Of a stretch of 64,000 bases of DNA, positions 44,551-53,376 are shown one piece after another (positions within the stretch are counted from its first letter, which is position 1; the number at the start of each line of letters is the position of its first letter). Position numbers and translations under genes: made by a program. A model generated the notes under the pieces. That model made no database searches, was not told the origin of the DNA, and saw only the letters and a program-made list of their open reading frames with translations. Source of the stretch: Clostridioides difficile CD160 (GTDB lineage: Bacteria > Bacillota > Clostridia > Peptostreptococcales > Peptostreptococcaceae). The stretch spans positions 144,706 through 208,705 of the forward strand of contig NZ_AVHW01000086.1 in assembly GCF_000449425.2 (NCBI RefSeq), written 5' to 3'.

Positions 44551-44681
44551 CAATTCATAAATAAATAAGTATTTACTCTTTATTGGAATATTTATCCTGT
44601 ATTTCTAATATAAATAAATAAAAGTTTTAAAATAATCTACACATTTATATACTTAAAATAAATTTTTTTGGAGGAATACTT

Positions 44682-45110
44682 ATGAATAATAAATTACATG
44701 AACTTGAAAAAAATCTACCAGAGACATCTTGCTCTTTTTGCACACATCTTTTATTCAAGGGGCCTAGCCTAGACTATAGATATGATATTAGATGTGTTAT
44801 TTCTGATACCAAGCCTGATTTTAGAGGGTGTTGTGAATATTTTGAACCAGAGTATACAGAGTTAGATACAGGAGATTTAGATAATCTATACATAAATTTT
44901 CTTGAAACATGCCTCAAGGTGAATTACAATGATTACATCAATTCTATGTACTGGAAATTATTTAGAGAAAGAATTTTACTAGAAAACAATTTTAAATGTT
45001 CTATATGTGGTTCAACTGAAAATATAGATGTATATCATATCAATAGAAATTTAGGAAGAGAAACTTCAAAAGATGTAGTTGTTAAATGTGATAAATGTAA
45101 TTGTAAATAG
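44682..45110 (+). CDS. Cys-rich protein with C-terminal HNH-like zinc motif
   Basis: A 142-residue protein of unknown function. The N-terminal part has CSFCTHLLFKG and CCEYFEP; the C-terminal part, RERILLENNFKCSICGSTENIDVYHINRNLGRE ... KCDKC, resembles an HNH endonuclease zinc-finger core (CxxC, His, CxxC), though the second catalytic His/Asn is not certain. The ribosome site GGAGGAATACT is strong. A DUF1540 protein gene follows at 60 bp on the same strand. Confidence 0.65.
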   Translation: MNNKLHELEKNLPETSCSFCTHLLFKGPSLDYRYDIRCVISDTKPDFRGCCEYFEPEYTELDTGDLDNLYINFLETCLKVNYNDYINSMYWKLFRERILLENNFKCSICGSTENIDVYHINRNLGRETSKDVVVKCDKCNCK

Positions 45111-45169
45111 GTGTATAAAATTTAAATAACTTCACATAATAAGTGTAAATAAAACTTAGGAGGTTATTT

Positions 45170-45478
45170 ATGAAAAATAATAATTTAAATTGTGACGCTA
45201 CTAATTGTGCTTATAATACTAGTGGATACTGTTATGCTGGTAGCATAAAAGTAGATGGAATGCAAGCAACTACTACAGGAAATACTTATTGTGCTTCTTT
45301 TGAAGACAAATATACTTCTGGAATAACTAGTCGTTCTAATGATACTAATCAAGTTGATACAGACAATATTCATTGTGAAGCTGTAAAATGTAAATACAAT
45401 AAAAATGAACTTTGTAAAGCTGAAAAAGTTCATATAAATTCAGGAAATGCAAGTTGTGAAACTTTTGAAATGAAATAA
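45170..45478 (+). CDS. DUF1540-type protein with two Cys-rich repeats
   Basis: A 102-residue protein with two copies of the DUF1540 motif: LNCDATNCAYNTSGYCYAGSI ... YCASFE and IHCEAVKCKYNKNELCKAEKV ... SCETFE. These small proteins probably bind a metal; function unknown. AGGAGGTTATTT precedes the ATG. It ends near a shared terminator. Confidence 0.82.
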   Translation: MKNNNLNCDATNCAYNTSGYCYAGSIKVDGMQATTTGNTYCASFEDKYTSGITSRSNDTNQVDTDNIHCEAVKCKYNKNELCKAEKVHINSGNASCETFEMK

Positions 45479-45517
45479 ATTTCTTGTTATTTAATTATAT
45501 AGTATTTATAGAAATCC

Positions 45518-45577
45518 AAATGGAACCTATAAAATAGACTTCTTTTATTAATGACGTCTATTCATAGGTTCTTTTTT
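45518..45577. terminator. Bidirectional terminator
   Basis: GGAACCTAT ... AATAGAC and GTCTAT ... ATAGGTTC form a long interrupted stem, with a T-run on the plus side. It serves the DUF1540 gene and the converging AI-2E-type transporter gene. Confidence 0.8.
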
Positions 45578-45624
45578 AAACAAATCATAAGTCACATGCA
45601 CAAATAAATTATTGCTGTAAAATA

Positions 45625-46647
45625 TTATCTAGAAGTAAATTTAACACCCAAAATATCCATAAGGAACATGAATATTGGAACTCCAATTAATAATCCCCAT
45701 ACACCTAGATAATGCTCTCCTACAAGTAAAATAATAAACACAAAACAAACTGGAAGTTTTGTTCTATTTGACATCAATTTAGGATTCAATATGTATGTTT
45801 CTACTGCATGTACTATGCAAATCATTGCCAAAACTCCAAGTACTTTCGTTATTCCACCTATATTAAAAGCTATTACAGTTAATGGAATTAACGATACTAT
45901 AACACCTGCCACTGGAATAAGACCTAATACAAAAATCATAAATCCTAAAGCCCATATTTGAGGAAATCCCATGAAACCTAAAAAAATCATAGAAACAACA
46001 GAGTTTATAAACGCAATCATAACTTGTACTTTCATTACTTCACCAAAGTTTTTCACAAAACTCTTTCCAAAAAACACAAGGGAATTATAAATGAAGGAAA
46101 TCTTACTATCTGCAAGTTTATTTCCAAATTTTTTAATATCATTTTTTTCAAGTAAAAGAAGTAAACTCAATAAGAAACCTAATAATATGTTTACTCCAAA
46201 GCTTCCAACCTTTGTCGCTGTTGATGCTATAAGTAGCCCCGCCTGTGAGACATATTTATTAAAATCTAACTTTGAAACAAGAGGATAAAGTTTTGGTCCT
46301 AGAGATTGAGCAAATTGATTTACATCAAAATCACTAAAAATCCTACTTAGCTCCGTAAGTTGTACTATAATTATTGGTACAACTGCATAACTAATCAATA
46401 CCAATAATACAGCAAATAGTAAGTATAACACTACAATTATCAGCGAATCAGGAATAATTCTAGAAGAAATTTTATTAATTCGCTTTCTTATGGCTACAAG
46501 TAAATTATAGAAAATAAAGGTCATTATAAATGTTAAAAGAACCATATTTAACATGTACCAGAATGTAATTAAAATAATTACTACAACAGATATAGAAACA
46601 ATTTTATATTTTGAACCATCACGTGCCAATTCTTTGTTATCTTCCAC
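45625..46647 (-). CDS. AI-2E-family transporter (PerM/YtvI type)
   Basis: A 340-residue inner-membrane protein with about seven or eight spans of the AI-2E/PerM family; substrates vary and cannot be told here. Family features are the periplasmic amphipathic region (LSRIFSDFDVNQFAQSLGPKLYPLVSKLD), the PQIWALGFMIFVLGLIPVAGVIVSLIPL block and the ILNPKLMSNRTKLP segment. The start is GTG at 46647, with GAGGATTTAAACT upstream. Stand-alone gene. Confidence 0.83.
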   Translation of the reverse strand: MEDNKELARDGSKYKIVSISVVVIILITFWYMLNMVLLTFIMTFIFYNLLVAIRKRINKISSRIIPDSLIIVVLYLLFAVLLVLISYAVVPIIIVQLTELSRIFSDFDVNQFAQSLGPKLYPLVSKLDFNKYVSQAGLLIASTATKVGSFGVNILLGFLLSLLLLLEKNDIKKFGNKLADSKISFIYNSLVFFGKSFVKNFGEVMKVQVMIAFINSVVSMIFLGFMGFPQIWALGFMIFVLGLIPVAGVIVSLIPLTVIAFNIGGITKVLGVLAMICIVHAVETYILNPKLMSNRTKLPVCFVFIILLVGEHYLGVWGLLIGVPIFMFLMDILGVKFTSR

Positions 46648-46821
46648 AGTTTAAATCCTCCCCAAATCTTTATGACTTTACAATGCTACTCTTTTTTATT
46701 CTAATTCTAAAAAATAATCAGAAAAACTTTAAAAATAACTTATTAATTCTTCATAAAACAATATTAAAATCTAGAGAAGATAATTCTATACAATCATATT
46801 TATACTAAAATCTGCTCCACA

Positions 46822-47334
46822 TCATAAGTTTAAATTATTATTATCTATATCATATAGTAATTCATATATTTCTGGATATTCAAAAAACAAACCATCCTTT
46901 ATCAATTGTCTTATTTTATCTGTACTTACCCATTTTATATCACTTACTTCATCTTCTTGCAAAATAGCTTTTGATATATCATACTCTTTCTTAACAAAAT
47001 ATACATCCCAAAGTGTATCATCATGAATCATACTTCTAAAAACCTTCATTTCATCTTTTGATATATCTATCCCTATTTCTTCCTTTGCTTCACGAATTGC
47101 TCCTTCCAAACTCTCTTCTCCAGAAACAATACATCCAGTTGTCATTCCCCACATATTTGGCAATGTCTTTTTACTTTTAGACCTTTTCTGAATTAAAATT
47201 TGAGAGTTACTATTTAAAATCCATACTTCAACTGCTAAATGATAATAGCCTTCTTCAATAGAATTACCTCTTTCTATAACCTTTCCTGTTTTAATTCCAT
47301 CAGTATTATATAAATCCCATAATTCCATTTCCAA
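46822..47334 (-). CDS. Nudix hydrolase
   Basis: A 170-residue Nudix protein with a perfect Nudix box GCIVSGEESLEGAIREAKEEIGI at about residues 71-93. The N-terminus (WDLYNTDGIKTGKVIERG) is of the YfcD/isopentenyl-diphosphate isomerase-like Nudix group. Substrate unknown. GGAGATTTGGAA lies before the ATG. Separate from the following membrane gene by about 50 bp on the same strand. Confidence 0.85.
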   Translation of the reverse strand: MEMELWDLYNTDGIKTGKVIERGNSIEEGYYHLAVEVWILNSNSQILIQKRSKSKKTLPNMWGMTTGCIVSGEESLEGAIREAKEEIGIDISKDEMKVFRSMIHDDTLWDVYFVKKEYDISKAILQEDEVSDIKWVSTDKIRQLIKDGLFFEYPEIYELLYDIDNNNLNL

Positions 47335-47386
47335 ATCTCCTTACCTTTACATAAATTAGATAAAATATAAATATATTTTAGTATAC

Positions 47387-48088
47387 TTAATTTTGCTCAT
47401 TTTTTATTGCAACACTTGATTTACATTTATGTTCATCGCTTTTCTTCTCTTTCCAATCTTTTATATCATCTATAATAAATCTATGCTTAAGTGACTTTGT
47501 ATCAAAGTTAAACATCCTAAATACTATTTGTAGTACATATCCTAATCCTAATGCACTTACAAGCGTACCAATACCTACAGAACCTCCTAATAACCAACCA
47601 ACAACTAATGCTAGTATTTCAAGAATTGTTCTAACAAGGCGTACTGATTTATTAGTTTTCTTCTGAAGTGCAATCATAAGACCATCTCTTGGTCCACTTC
47701 CCAGGCAAACACCTAAATATAAAAAACTTGCTATAGCTGCTAAGATAATTCCTATAACAACCATAAAGACACCTACATAAGTGTTACTTGCATGAGGTAT
47801 TACTTCAGAAAATATTACTAAATCAATAAATATTCCTATAAATGTCATGTTCAGTAATGTACCCCATCCTATATTTTCACCAAAAACTGCATCCAATATA
47901 ACGATTATAACTCCAACCATTATAGATGCCTGACCTATAGTTATACCTAATTTTATAGATAAACCTTGATGAAGCACATCCCAAGGCATAAGCCCAACAT
48001 GTGCATTAATCATCAATACAGAAGAAATTGCAAATATAAAGAAACCTGAAAATAATCTTATCATACTTTTTAAATTTATTTTTCCCAT
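47387..48088 (-). CDS. YczE/YyaS/YitT-family membrane protein
   Basis: A 233-residue five- to six-span membrane protein of unknown function. Characteristic segments are GLMPWDVLHQGLSIKLGITIGQASI and GVCLGSGPRDGLMIALQKKT. The frame could begin at TTG 48091, but ATG at 48088 sits properly after GAGGAGTGATTTTTG. Upstream lies the terminator of the buk operon. Confidence 0.78.
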   Translation of the reverse strand: MGKINLKSMIRLFSGFFIFAISSVLMINAHVGLMPWDVLHQGLSIKLGITIGQASIMVGVIIVILDAVFGENIGWGTLLNMTFIGIFIDLVIFSEVIPHASNTYVGVFMVVIGIILAAIASFLYLGVCLGSGPRDGLMIALQKKTNKSVRLVRTILEILALVVGWLLGGSVGIGTLVSALGLGYVLQIVFRMFNFDTKSLKHRFIIDDIKDWKEKKSDEHKCKSSVAIKNEQN

Positions 48089-48196
48089 CAAAAATCACTC
48101 CTCATAATAATAATAACAATAAATACCAATAAAATATATATATAAATACAAAATTTTACATAACTCTTCATTAATTTAATATAAAATTTCAATCAC

Positions 48197-48279
48197 AAAA
48201 AAAGTGGCAATCCAGATTTTATACACTTTTACCTATGTTCTAAGCTTTCGTGTATAAAAATGGATATACCACTTTTTAA
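48197..48279 (-). terminator. Terminator of the iorAB-buk operon
   Basis: AAAAAGTGG ... TTTTATACAC pairs with GTGTATAAAA ... CCACTTTTT around a loop of about 25 bases; T-run on the minus strand. Confidence 0.8.
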
Positions 48280-48305
48280 TATATAAACATTTTTAGTTGT
48301 TCTTA

Positions 48306-49376
48306 TTAATTTTCACTATAAATTCTAGCTTCTTCTTCTCCATTTAATACTCTTAAAGTCCCAAAAGCAAGTGACTCTAGCTCATTTTCTCCTGCTATAA
48401 TTTCTACTGGTGCTATAAATTCAACCTTCTTTTTAACCATTGAAGTAAACATTTCAGAATATGCAATTCCACCTGTTATAATTATAGCATCTACTTTTCC
48501 ATCTACTACAGTTGCTAATTCTCCAATGCCTTTTGCTAATTGATAAGCCATTGCTTCATAAATAATTTTTGCTTCTTTATTTCCTTCTGCTATCATTTTT
48601 TCAACTTCTCTAGCATCTACAGTATTTAGATATGAAACTATACCACCTTTACCTCTTATCTTTTTAGTCATTTCTCTTTCTGAGTATTTGCCTGAATAGC
48701 AAGCTGCCACTAATTTTGTAGCAGGTACTCTTCCTGACCTTTCTGGAGAAAATGGCCCTTCATCATCAGATAACATATCAACCATTCTTCCATTTTCATG
48801 AAGATAAATACTTACTCCTCCACCAATATGAGCTACTATTAAGTTTAAACTCTTATAATCTTTCCCATTATCTTTAGCATATTTTAAAGCCATTGCTCTA
48901 GTATTTAATGCATGCCCTGTACTTGCTCTATCCATTCCACAAAGTCCAGATACTCTTGCTACATCTATAAGCTCATCTACTGCAACAGAATCATAAATAT
49001 ATGAGTTTATTCCAAGTGGCTCTGATATTGCATGTGCCACAACAGCTCCTAAGTTAGAAGCATGTTCAAGCACTGGTCTATGTCTAAGTACATCAATCAT
49101 TTCTTCATTTACTAAATATGCTCCTGATTTTACTGGTGGTAAAACTCCACCTCTTCCTACTATTGCACTAAGAGATTTTAAATCTATATTATTTTCTTCA
49201 AGAATATTCAAAACAGCTTCTTTACGCATTTCAAATTGGTCTTGTATTGTATTATATTTTGCAATCTCTTCAGCTGGATGGTCTATTGTCTTCACAAGAA
49301 TTTGTTCTTCTCCATCGTATACTGCTATTTTTGTAGAAGTAGAACCTGGATTTATGGCTAATATTCTGTAAGTCAT
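48306..49376 (-). CDS. buk: Butyrate kinase (branched-chain fatty acid kinase)
   Basis: An acetokinase-family enzyme of 356 residues interconverting acyl phosphate and carboxylate with ADP/ATP. It has the N-terminal phosphate motif INPGSTSTKIAVYDGE, IVGRGGVLPPVKSGAYLV, AHIGGGVSIYLHENG and GGIAYSEMF. Together with iorAB it would harvest ATP from acyl phosphates derived from aromatic or branched 2-oxo acids, if a phosphotransacylase elsewhere supplies them. Follows iorB by about 50 bp. Confidence 0.92.
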   Translation of the reverse strand: MTYRILAINPGSTSTKIAVYDGEEQILVKTIDHPAEEIAKYNTIQDQFEMRKEAVLNILEENNIDLKSLSAIVGRGGVLPPVKSGAYLVNEEMIDVLRHRPVLEHASNLGAVVAHAISEPLGINSYIYDSVAVDELIDVARVSGLCGMDRASTGHALNTRAMALKYAKDNGKDYKSLNLIVAHIGGGVSIYLHENGRMVDMLSDDEGPFSPERSGRVPATKLVAACYSGKYSEREMTKKIRGKGGIVSYLNTVDAREVEKMIAEGNKEAKIIYEAMAYQLAKGIGELATVVDGKVDAIIITGGIAYSEMFTSMVKKKVEFIAPVEIIAGENELESLAFGTLRVLNGEEEARIYSEN

Positions 49377-49428
49377 AATTTTCTTCCTTTCACCTTAATT
49401 TCTATAGTTTATCTATATCTATTATAAA

Positions 49429-50004
49429 CTATTTGCTAACCATTTCCATACCTTCATGGAAAGCTTTTATGTTTAATTCAATAAATTTTGGTTTAACATT
49501 TTCACTTATAATTTTTTCCCAATCAATAGACTCTAACTCCATAGATTTAACTAGACATCCTAATAAAATAACGTTCATTATTTTTGAATTTCCTAGTTCT
49601 TCAGCTTTATCAGCTGCATTTATAACTTTTGCATTTAATCTATTTAACTCTGCATCTATATCACTTTCTAGATATTCAGCTCCTCCGATTAAAACAGTCA
49701 TAGAATCTATTCTATAGTCGTTTACTAAAGCTTTTCCTTCTGGCTTTAGATAATTGAACCATCTTAAAGCTTCCATTTTTTCAAAAGATACTAATATATC
49801 TGCTCCACCAATTTCTATAACTGGAGAATATACACAATCTCCATATCTAACTTGTGAGGAAACTGAACCTCCTCTTTGACTCATTCCATGTATTTCACTC
49901 ATTTTTACATCGTATCCAGCTTCCATCAATCCCATAGTTAATAATTTACTAGCAAGTATAGTTCCTTGACCTCCTACACCTACCAAAAGTATACTCTTAG
50001 TCAT
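49429..50004 (-). CDS. iorB: Indolepyruvate:ferredoxin oxidoreductase, beta subunit
   Basis: A 191-residue pyruvate:ferredoxin gamma-domain-like subunit (SILLVGVGGQGTILASKLLTMGLMEAGYDVKMSEIHGMSQRGGSVSSQVRYG is diagnostic). It forms the complex with IorA for CoA-dependent oxidative decarboxylation of aryl pyruvates, reducing ferredoxin. The start is preceded by GGAGGAAAAATAAT within the 3' end of iorA, giving translational coupling. Confidence 0.93.
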   Translation of the reverse strand: MTKSILLVGVGGQGTILASKLLTMGLMEAGYDVKMSEIHGMSQRGGSVSSQVRYGDCVYSPVIEIGGADILVSFEKMEALRWFNYLKPEGKALVNDYRIDSMTVLIGGAEYLESDIDAELNRLNAKVINAADKAEELGNSKIMNVILLGCLVKSMELESIDWEKIISENVKPKFIELNIKAFHEGMEMVSK

Positions 50005-50005
50005 A

Positions 50006-51793
50006 TTATTTTTCCTCCTTAACTATTGCTTGTTTTGGACAAACTTGTGAACATACTCCACATCCTACACACTGATTTCTATCTATATTTGATAATTTAT
50101 TTTCTTTATCAAATGATAGGGCTGGACATCCAGTTTTCAAACATAATTTACATCCAATACATTTATCATGGTCAACCTTACACTTAGTCTTAAATGGGTT
50201 ATTAAATTCTTCTATATCTTCTTTAGAGAATTTTTTAAGTACACATGGCCATCTTGTAATTATTACTGATGGTTCATCTTCTATAGCTAAAGCCCAATCT
50301 AATGCTTCATTTACTTCTTTTAAATTGTTAGGGTCTATAACTCTTACATGTTCTATTCCGCAAGCTTTAACTAATCCTTCTATGTCAACATCTTTAGTTT
50401 TGGCACCTTGTAAAGTATATCCTGAACCTGGATTTTCTTGATGACCTGTCATTCCAGTTATTCTATTGTCTAATATAACTGATATAGAATTTCCTCTATT
50501 GTAAACTACATCTAAAAGACCATTTATTCCTGTATGGAAGAAAGTTGAATCTCCAAGTACACCTACTAATCTTTTTTCGTTTCCTTCCTTCATATTAAGG
50601 ACTTTTTGAGCTCCATGTGCAGTTCCAAAAGCAGAACCCATACAAACAACATAATCTATTCCATTATATGGAGGAGCAAATCCAAGAGTATAACATCCTA
50701 TATCTCCACCAACTATTAAATTTTTTCTCTTTCCAAGTTCATAGAAGAATCCTCTATGTGGACATCCTGCACAGAAACTTGGTGGTCTTGGTGTTACTAA
50801 TTCAGATTTGTATTCTATAGTATCATTTGTTTTTCCAAATATAGCTTTTCTTAAAACATCTGGTGTCATTTCTCCATATGGAGGCATTACATCTTTTCCA
50901 ATACAATCTATTCCATATGCTTTTATTTGTTCTTCTATAAATGGGTCATTTTCTTCTATTACATATATTTTATCAACTTTATCTGCAAATTCTTTTATTT
51001 TTTCATAAGGTAATGGATTTGTAAATCCTAACTTCATATATGATGCATTTTTTCCAAATACTTCTTTAGCAAAATTACAGCACATACCTGAAGCTACAAC
51101 ACCTATTTTTGTATCATTTATTTCATAATAGTTTAAGTCAGTTTCATTTGAGAATTTTTTAAGAATTTCCATTCTTTCTTCAACAACGCCCCTTCTTATT
51201 TGAGCATTTGCTGGAACAGTTACCATTTTTTTAGCATTTTTAGTATACTCTTTAATTTCAACTTCTTCTCTATCATAACATTCTACTAAACCTTTTGAAT
51301 GACAAAGTCTTGTTGTAACTCTATATAAAACTGGTGTATCATATTTTTCACTAACTTCAAACGCTTCTTTTATCATATCTTTAGCTTCTTGGCTAGTTGC
51401 TGGTTCAAATAAAGGTATCTTTGCAAATTTTGCATACATCCTATTGTCTTGCTCATTTTGAGATGAATGCATTCCCGGTTCATCTGCTGTAATAAGTACC
51501 ATACCACCATTTACGCCTGTATATGCATAAGTAAATATCGGGTCAGCTGCAACATTTACACCAACATGTTTCATAGAAGCCATAGTTCTTGCTCCTGCAA
51601 TTGAACCCCCTATAGCAGCCTCAAGTGCTACCTTTTCGTTTGGAGCCCATTCTGCAACTATTGCATCTTTATATGTTGCTATATTTTCTAATATTTCTGT
51701 ACTTGGAGTCCCTGGATATGCGGATGCATATTTAACACCAGCCTCATAGGCTCCACGTGCAATTGCCTCATTACCTGTCATCAATTGTTTCAT
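50006..51793 (-). CDS. iorA: Indolepyruvate:ferredoxin oxidoreductase, alpha subunit
   Basis: A 595-residue thiamine diphosphate enzyme: pyrimidine-binding domain at the N-terminus (GNEAIARGAYEAGVKYASAYPGTPSTEI), ThDP-binding region near residue 380-430 (GGDIGCYTLG ... GDSTFFHTGINGLLDVVYN) and two [4Fe-4S] clusters at the end (CIGCKLCLKTGCP and CVGCGVCSQVCP). The frame opens 14 codons upstream; GGAGGGAATTTTAT supports ATG at 51793. It oxidises aryl (indole, phenyl, hydroxyphenyl) pyruvates. Confidence 0.94.
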   Translation of the reverse strand: MKQLMTGNEAIARGAYEAGVKYASAYPGTPSTEILENIATYKDAIVAEWAPNEKVALEAAIGGSIAGARTMASMKHVGVNVAADPIFTYAYTGVNGGMVLITADEPGMHSSQNEQDNRMYAKFAKIPLFEPATSQEAKDMIKEAFEVSEKYDTPVLYRVTTRLCHSKGLVECYDREEVEIKEYTKNAKKMVTVPANAQIRRGVVEERMEILKKFSNETDLNYYEINDTKIGVVASGMCCNFAKEVFGKNASYMKLGFTNPLPYEKIKEFADKVDKIYVIEENDPFIEEQIKAYGIDCIGKDVMPPYGEMTPDVLRKAIFGKTNDTIEYKSELVTPRPPSFCAGCPHRGFFYELGKRKNLIVGGDIGCYTLGFAPPYNGIDYVVCMGSAFGTAHGAQKVLNMKEGNEKRLVGVLGDSTFFHTGINGLLDVVYNRGNSISVILDNRITGMTGHQENPGSGYTLQGAKTKDVDIEGLVKACGIEHVRVIDPNNLKEVNEALDWALAIEDEPSVIITRWPCVLKKFSKEDIEEFNNPFKTKCKVDHDKCIGCKLCLKTGCPALSFDKENKLSNIDRNQCVGCGVCSQVCPKQAIVKEEK

Positions 51794-51853
51794 ATAAAAT
51801 TCCCTCCATCTACAATTATTAAATTCATAGTCCACCCAATTTGTTCAATGAAA

Positions 51854-53113
51854 TTAATTATTTATTTTTACTTCTAAACTTTCAAGTGCTTCTTTTATAA
51901 TACTTGGGGCTTTCTTACATTTTTCTTCTGAAACTGCACAAACTGCAAATCTTAAGCCCATTTTTAATGGAACTGCAAATAGATTATGTTTAGTTAATTC
52001 TTCACATACTTCTCTTGGATTATCACATGGTATACTTACAAAGAATCCTGCTATATACGGAAGAATTTCTAAGCCTACTCTTTCAGCTTCTTTTACAAAT
52101 ACATCTGCTCTTCTAGTTAGCATTTTTTTGTATATTTCTTTTTCATCTTCATATTCTTTGAATTTTTTAGGGTCATTTACAATGTTAGATAATACTGCCA
52201 TGGCACTTCTATTACAATTTGACCAGTTTGCTCTACATGAATGAACACATGAATAATGGAACTCTTCAGCTACATCTTCACTTGAAGATATACAAATTAT
52301 AGCTCCCATTCTCATACCATAAGCTGTAAATCCTTTTGACATACTGAATCCAACCAATACAAGAACGTTTTCAGGAAGATTAGAAAACTTCTTAAAAAAC
52401 TTTCTACAGACATTATCATCACCTGCAAAGTCAATATATGCTGAATCTACGAAAAATATTATCTTTTTATCTTTATCTTGTGCGATTTCTTTTGATAAAT
52501 CTAATATTTTATCCCATTCATCATCTGCAACACTATATCCAGTTGGATTGTGAGCTGGCGTATTTATAATTGTAAAAACTCTATCCTGTTTTTCTGCTAT
52601 ATTTACAAAATTTTCTTTGAATGACTCAAAATTAAATCTTCTATTTTCATCAAACAATTGGTAGTTTACTACTTTTCTATTAGCTTCTTCAGCTATACTT
52701 ACATATGGACTCCAGAACCAATCAGATGTTAAAACTTCATCACCTTCATTAGTATAGTTCCATACAGCCAATTTTATTGCACCACTTCCTCCTGGTGAAG
52801 CTAATACTCTTATATGTCCTTCTGGTAAGTAATCTCTGAAAAATACTTTTTTAACTGCTTCTAAGTAATCTGGCTGGCCTTCAAGAGCCGCATATGCACC
52901 TATCTCACAGTTATCTAGTGCCTTATATTCTTCATATACAGTTTTCATTGTTATTAATTTTCCTGAATCATCCATTAGAGCGCCTATTGTTGCATTTATT
53001 ACATTATCCATACCTAAAGCCTTCTCTGCTGCTTGAGCTCTACCAGATATGCTAAATATAACATCGTTTTCTTTTGGCCACATTGCATGCTTACCAACCA
53101 TACTTTGACTCAT
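51854..53113 (-). CDS. PLP-dependent class I/II aminotransferase
   Basis: A 419-residue fold-type I aminotransferase. The N-terminal arm (MVGKHAMWPKENDVIFSISGRAQAAE), INTPAHNPTGYSVADDEW and FFVDSAYIDFAGD, and the PLP-Lys in VGFSMSKGFTAYGMRMG are visible. Position upstream of iorA suggests that it supplies the 2-oxo acid from an aromatic (or other) amino acid. AGGGGTGATGGT supports ATG at 53113 rather than the upstream one at 53146. First gene of a sigma-54-driven operon. Confidence 0.88.
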   Translation of the reverse strand: MSQSMVGKHAMWPKENDVIFSISGRAQAAEKALGMDNVINATIGALMDDSGKLITMKTVYEEYKALDNCEIGAYAALEGQPDYLEAVKKVFFRDYLPEGHIRVLASPGGSGAIKLAVWNYTNEGDEVLTSDWFWSPYVSIAEEANRKVVNYQLFDENRRFNFESFKENFVNIAEKQDRVFTIINTPAHNPTGYSVADDEWDKILDLSKEIAQDKDKKIIFFVDSAYIDFAGDDNVCRKFFKKFSNLPENVLVLVGFSMSKGFTAYGMRMGAIICISSSEDVAEEFHYSCVHSCRANWSNCNRSAMAVLSNIVNDPKKFKEYEDEKEIYKKMLTRRADVFVKEAERVGLEILPYIAGFFVSIPCDNPREVCEELTKHNLFAVPLKMGLRFAVCAVSEEKCKKAPSIIKEALESLEVKINN

Positions 53114-53157
53114 ACCATCACCCCTAAAATTGTATTTACCTCTCACATTATATATTA

Positions 53158-53173
53158 AGCAATTAGCATGCCA
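53158..53173 (-). promoter_or_regulatory. Sigma-54 (-24/-12) promoter
   Basis: On the minus strand TGGCATG (53173-53167), four bases, then TTGCT (53162-53158): a match to the sigma-54 consensus TGGCACG-N4-TTGCW with one change. It lies about 45 bases ahead of the aminotransferase start, and the adjacent gene encodes a sigma-54 activator. Confidence 0.85.
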
Positions 53174-53307
53174 ATAAATTTTACTTTATGTAAAACTACT
53201 TTTGTTTAGAATTCTGATTTTTTTCATTATTAAATTAAGTATTTTAGTTATTTTTCTTGTAAATATATATGCTTGTCTAAAAAAACAAAAAATTGCAAAA
53301 AAATAAT

Positions 53308-53350
53308 GTTAATTTTTTTTAACACTTGTTTAAAAAAATTAACATTATTT
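53308..53350. promoter_or_regulatory. Inverted repeat: candidate activator-binding site or regulator terminator
   Basis: AATGTTAATTTTTTT and its exact complement AAAAAAATTAACATT are 13 bases apart. It sits about 140 bases upstream of the -24 element, as an enhancer site (UAS) for a sigma-54 activator would, and also just after the regulator's stop codon, so a terminator role is possible too. Confidence 0.55.
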
Positions 53351-53376
53351 TTAAAATGATATATATGTATTTCTAT

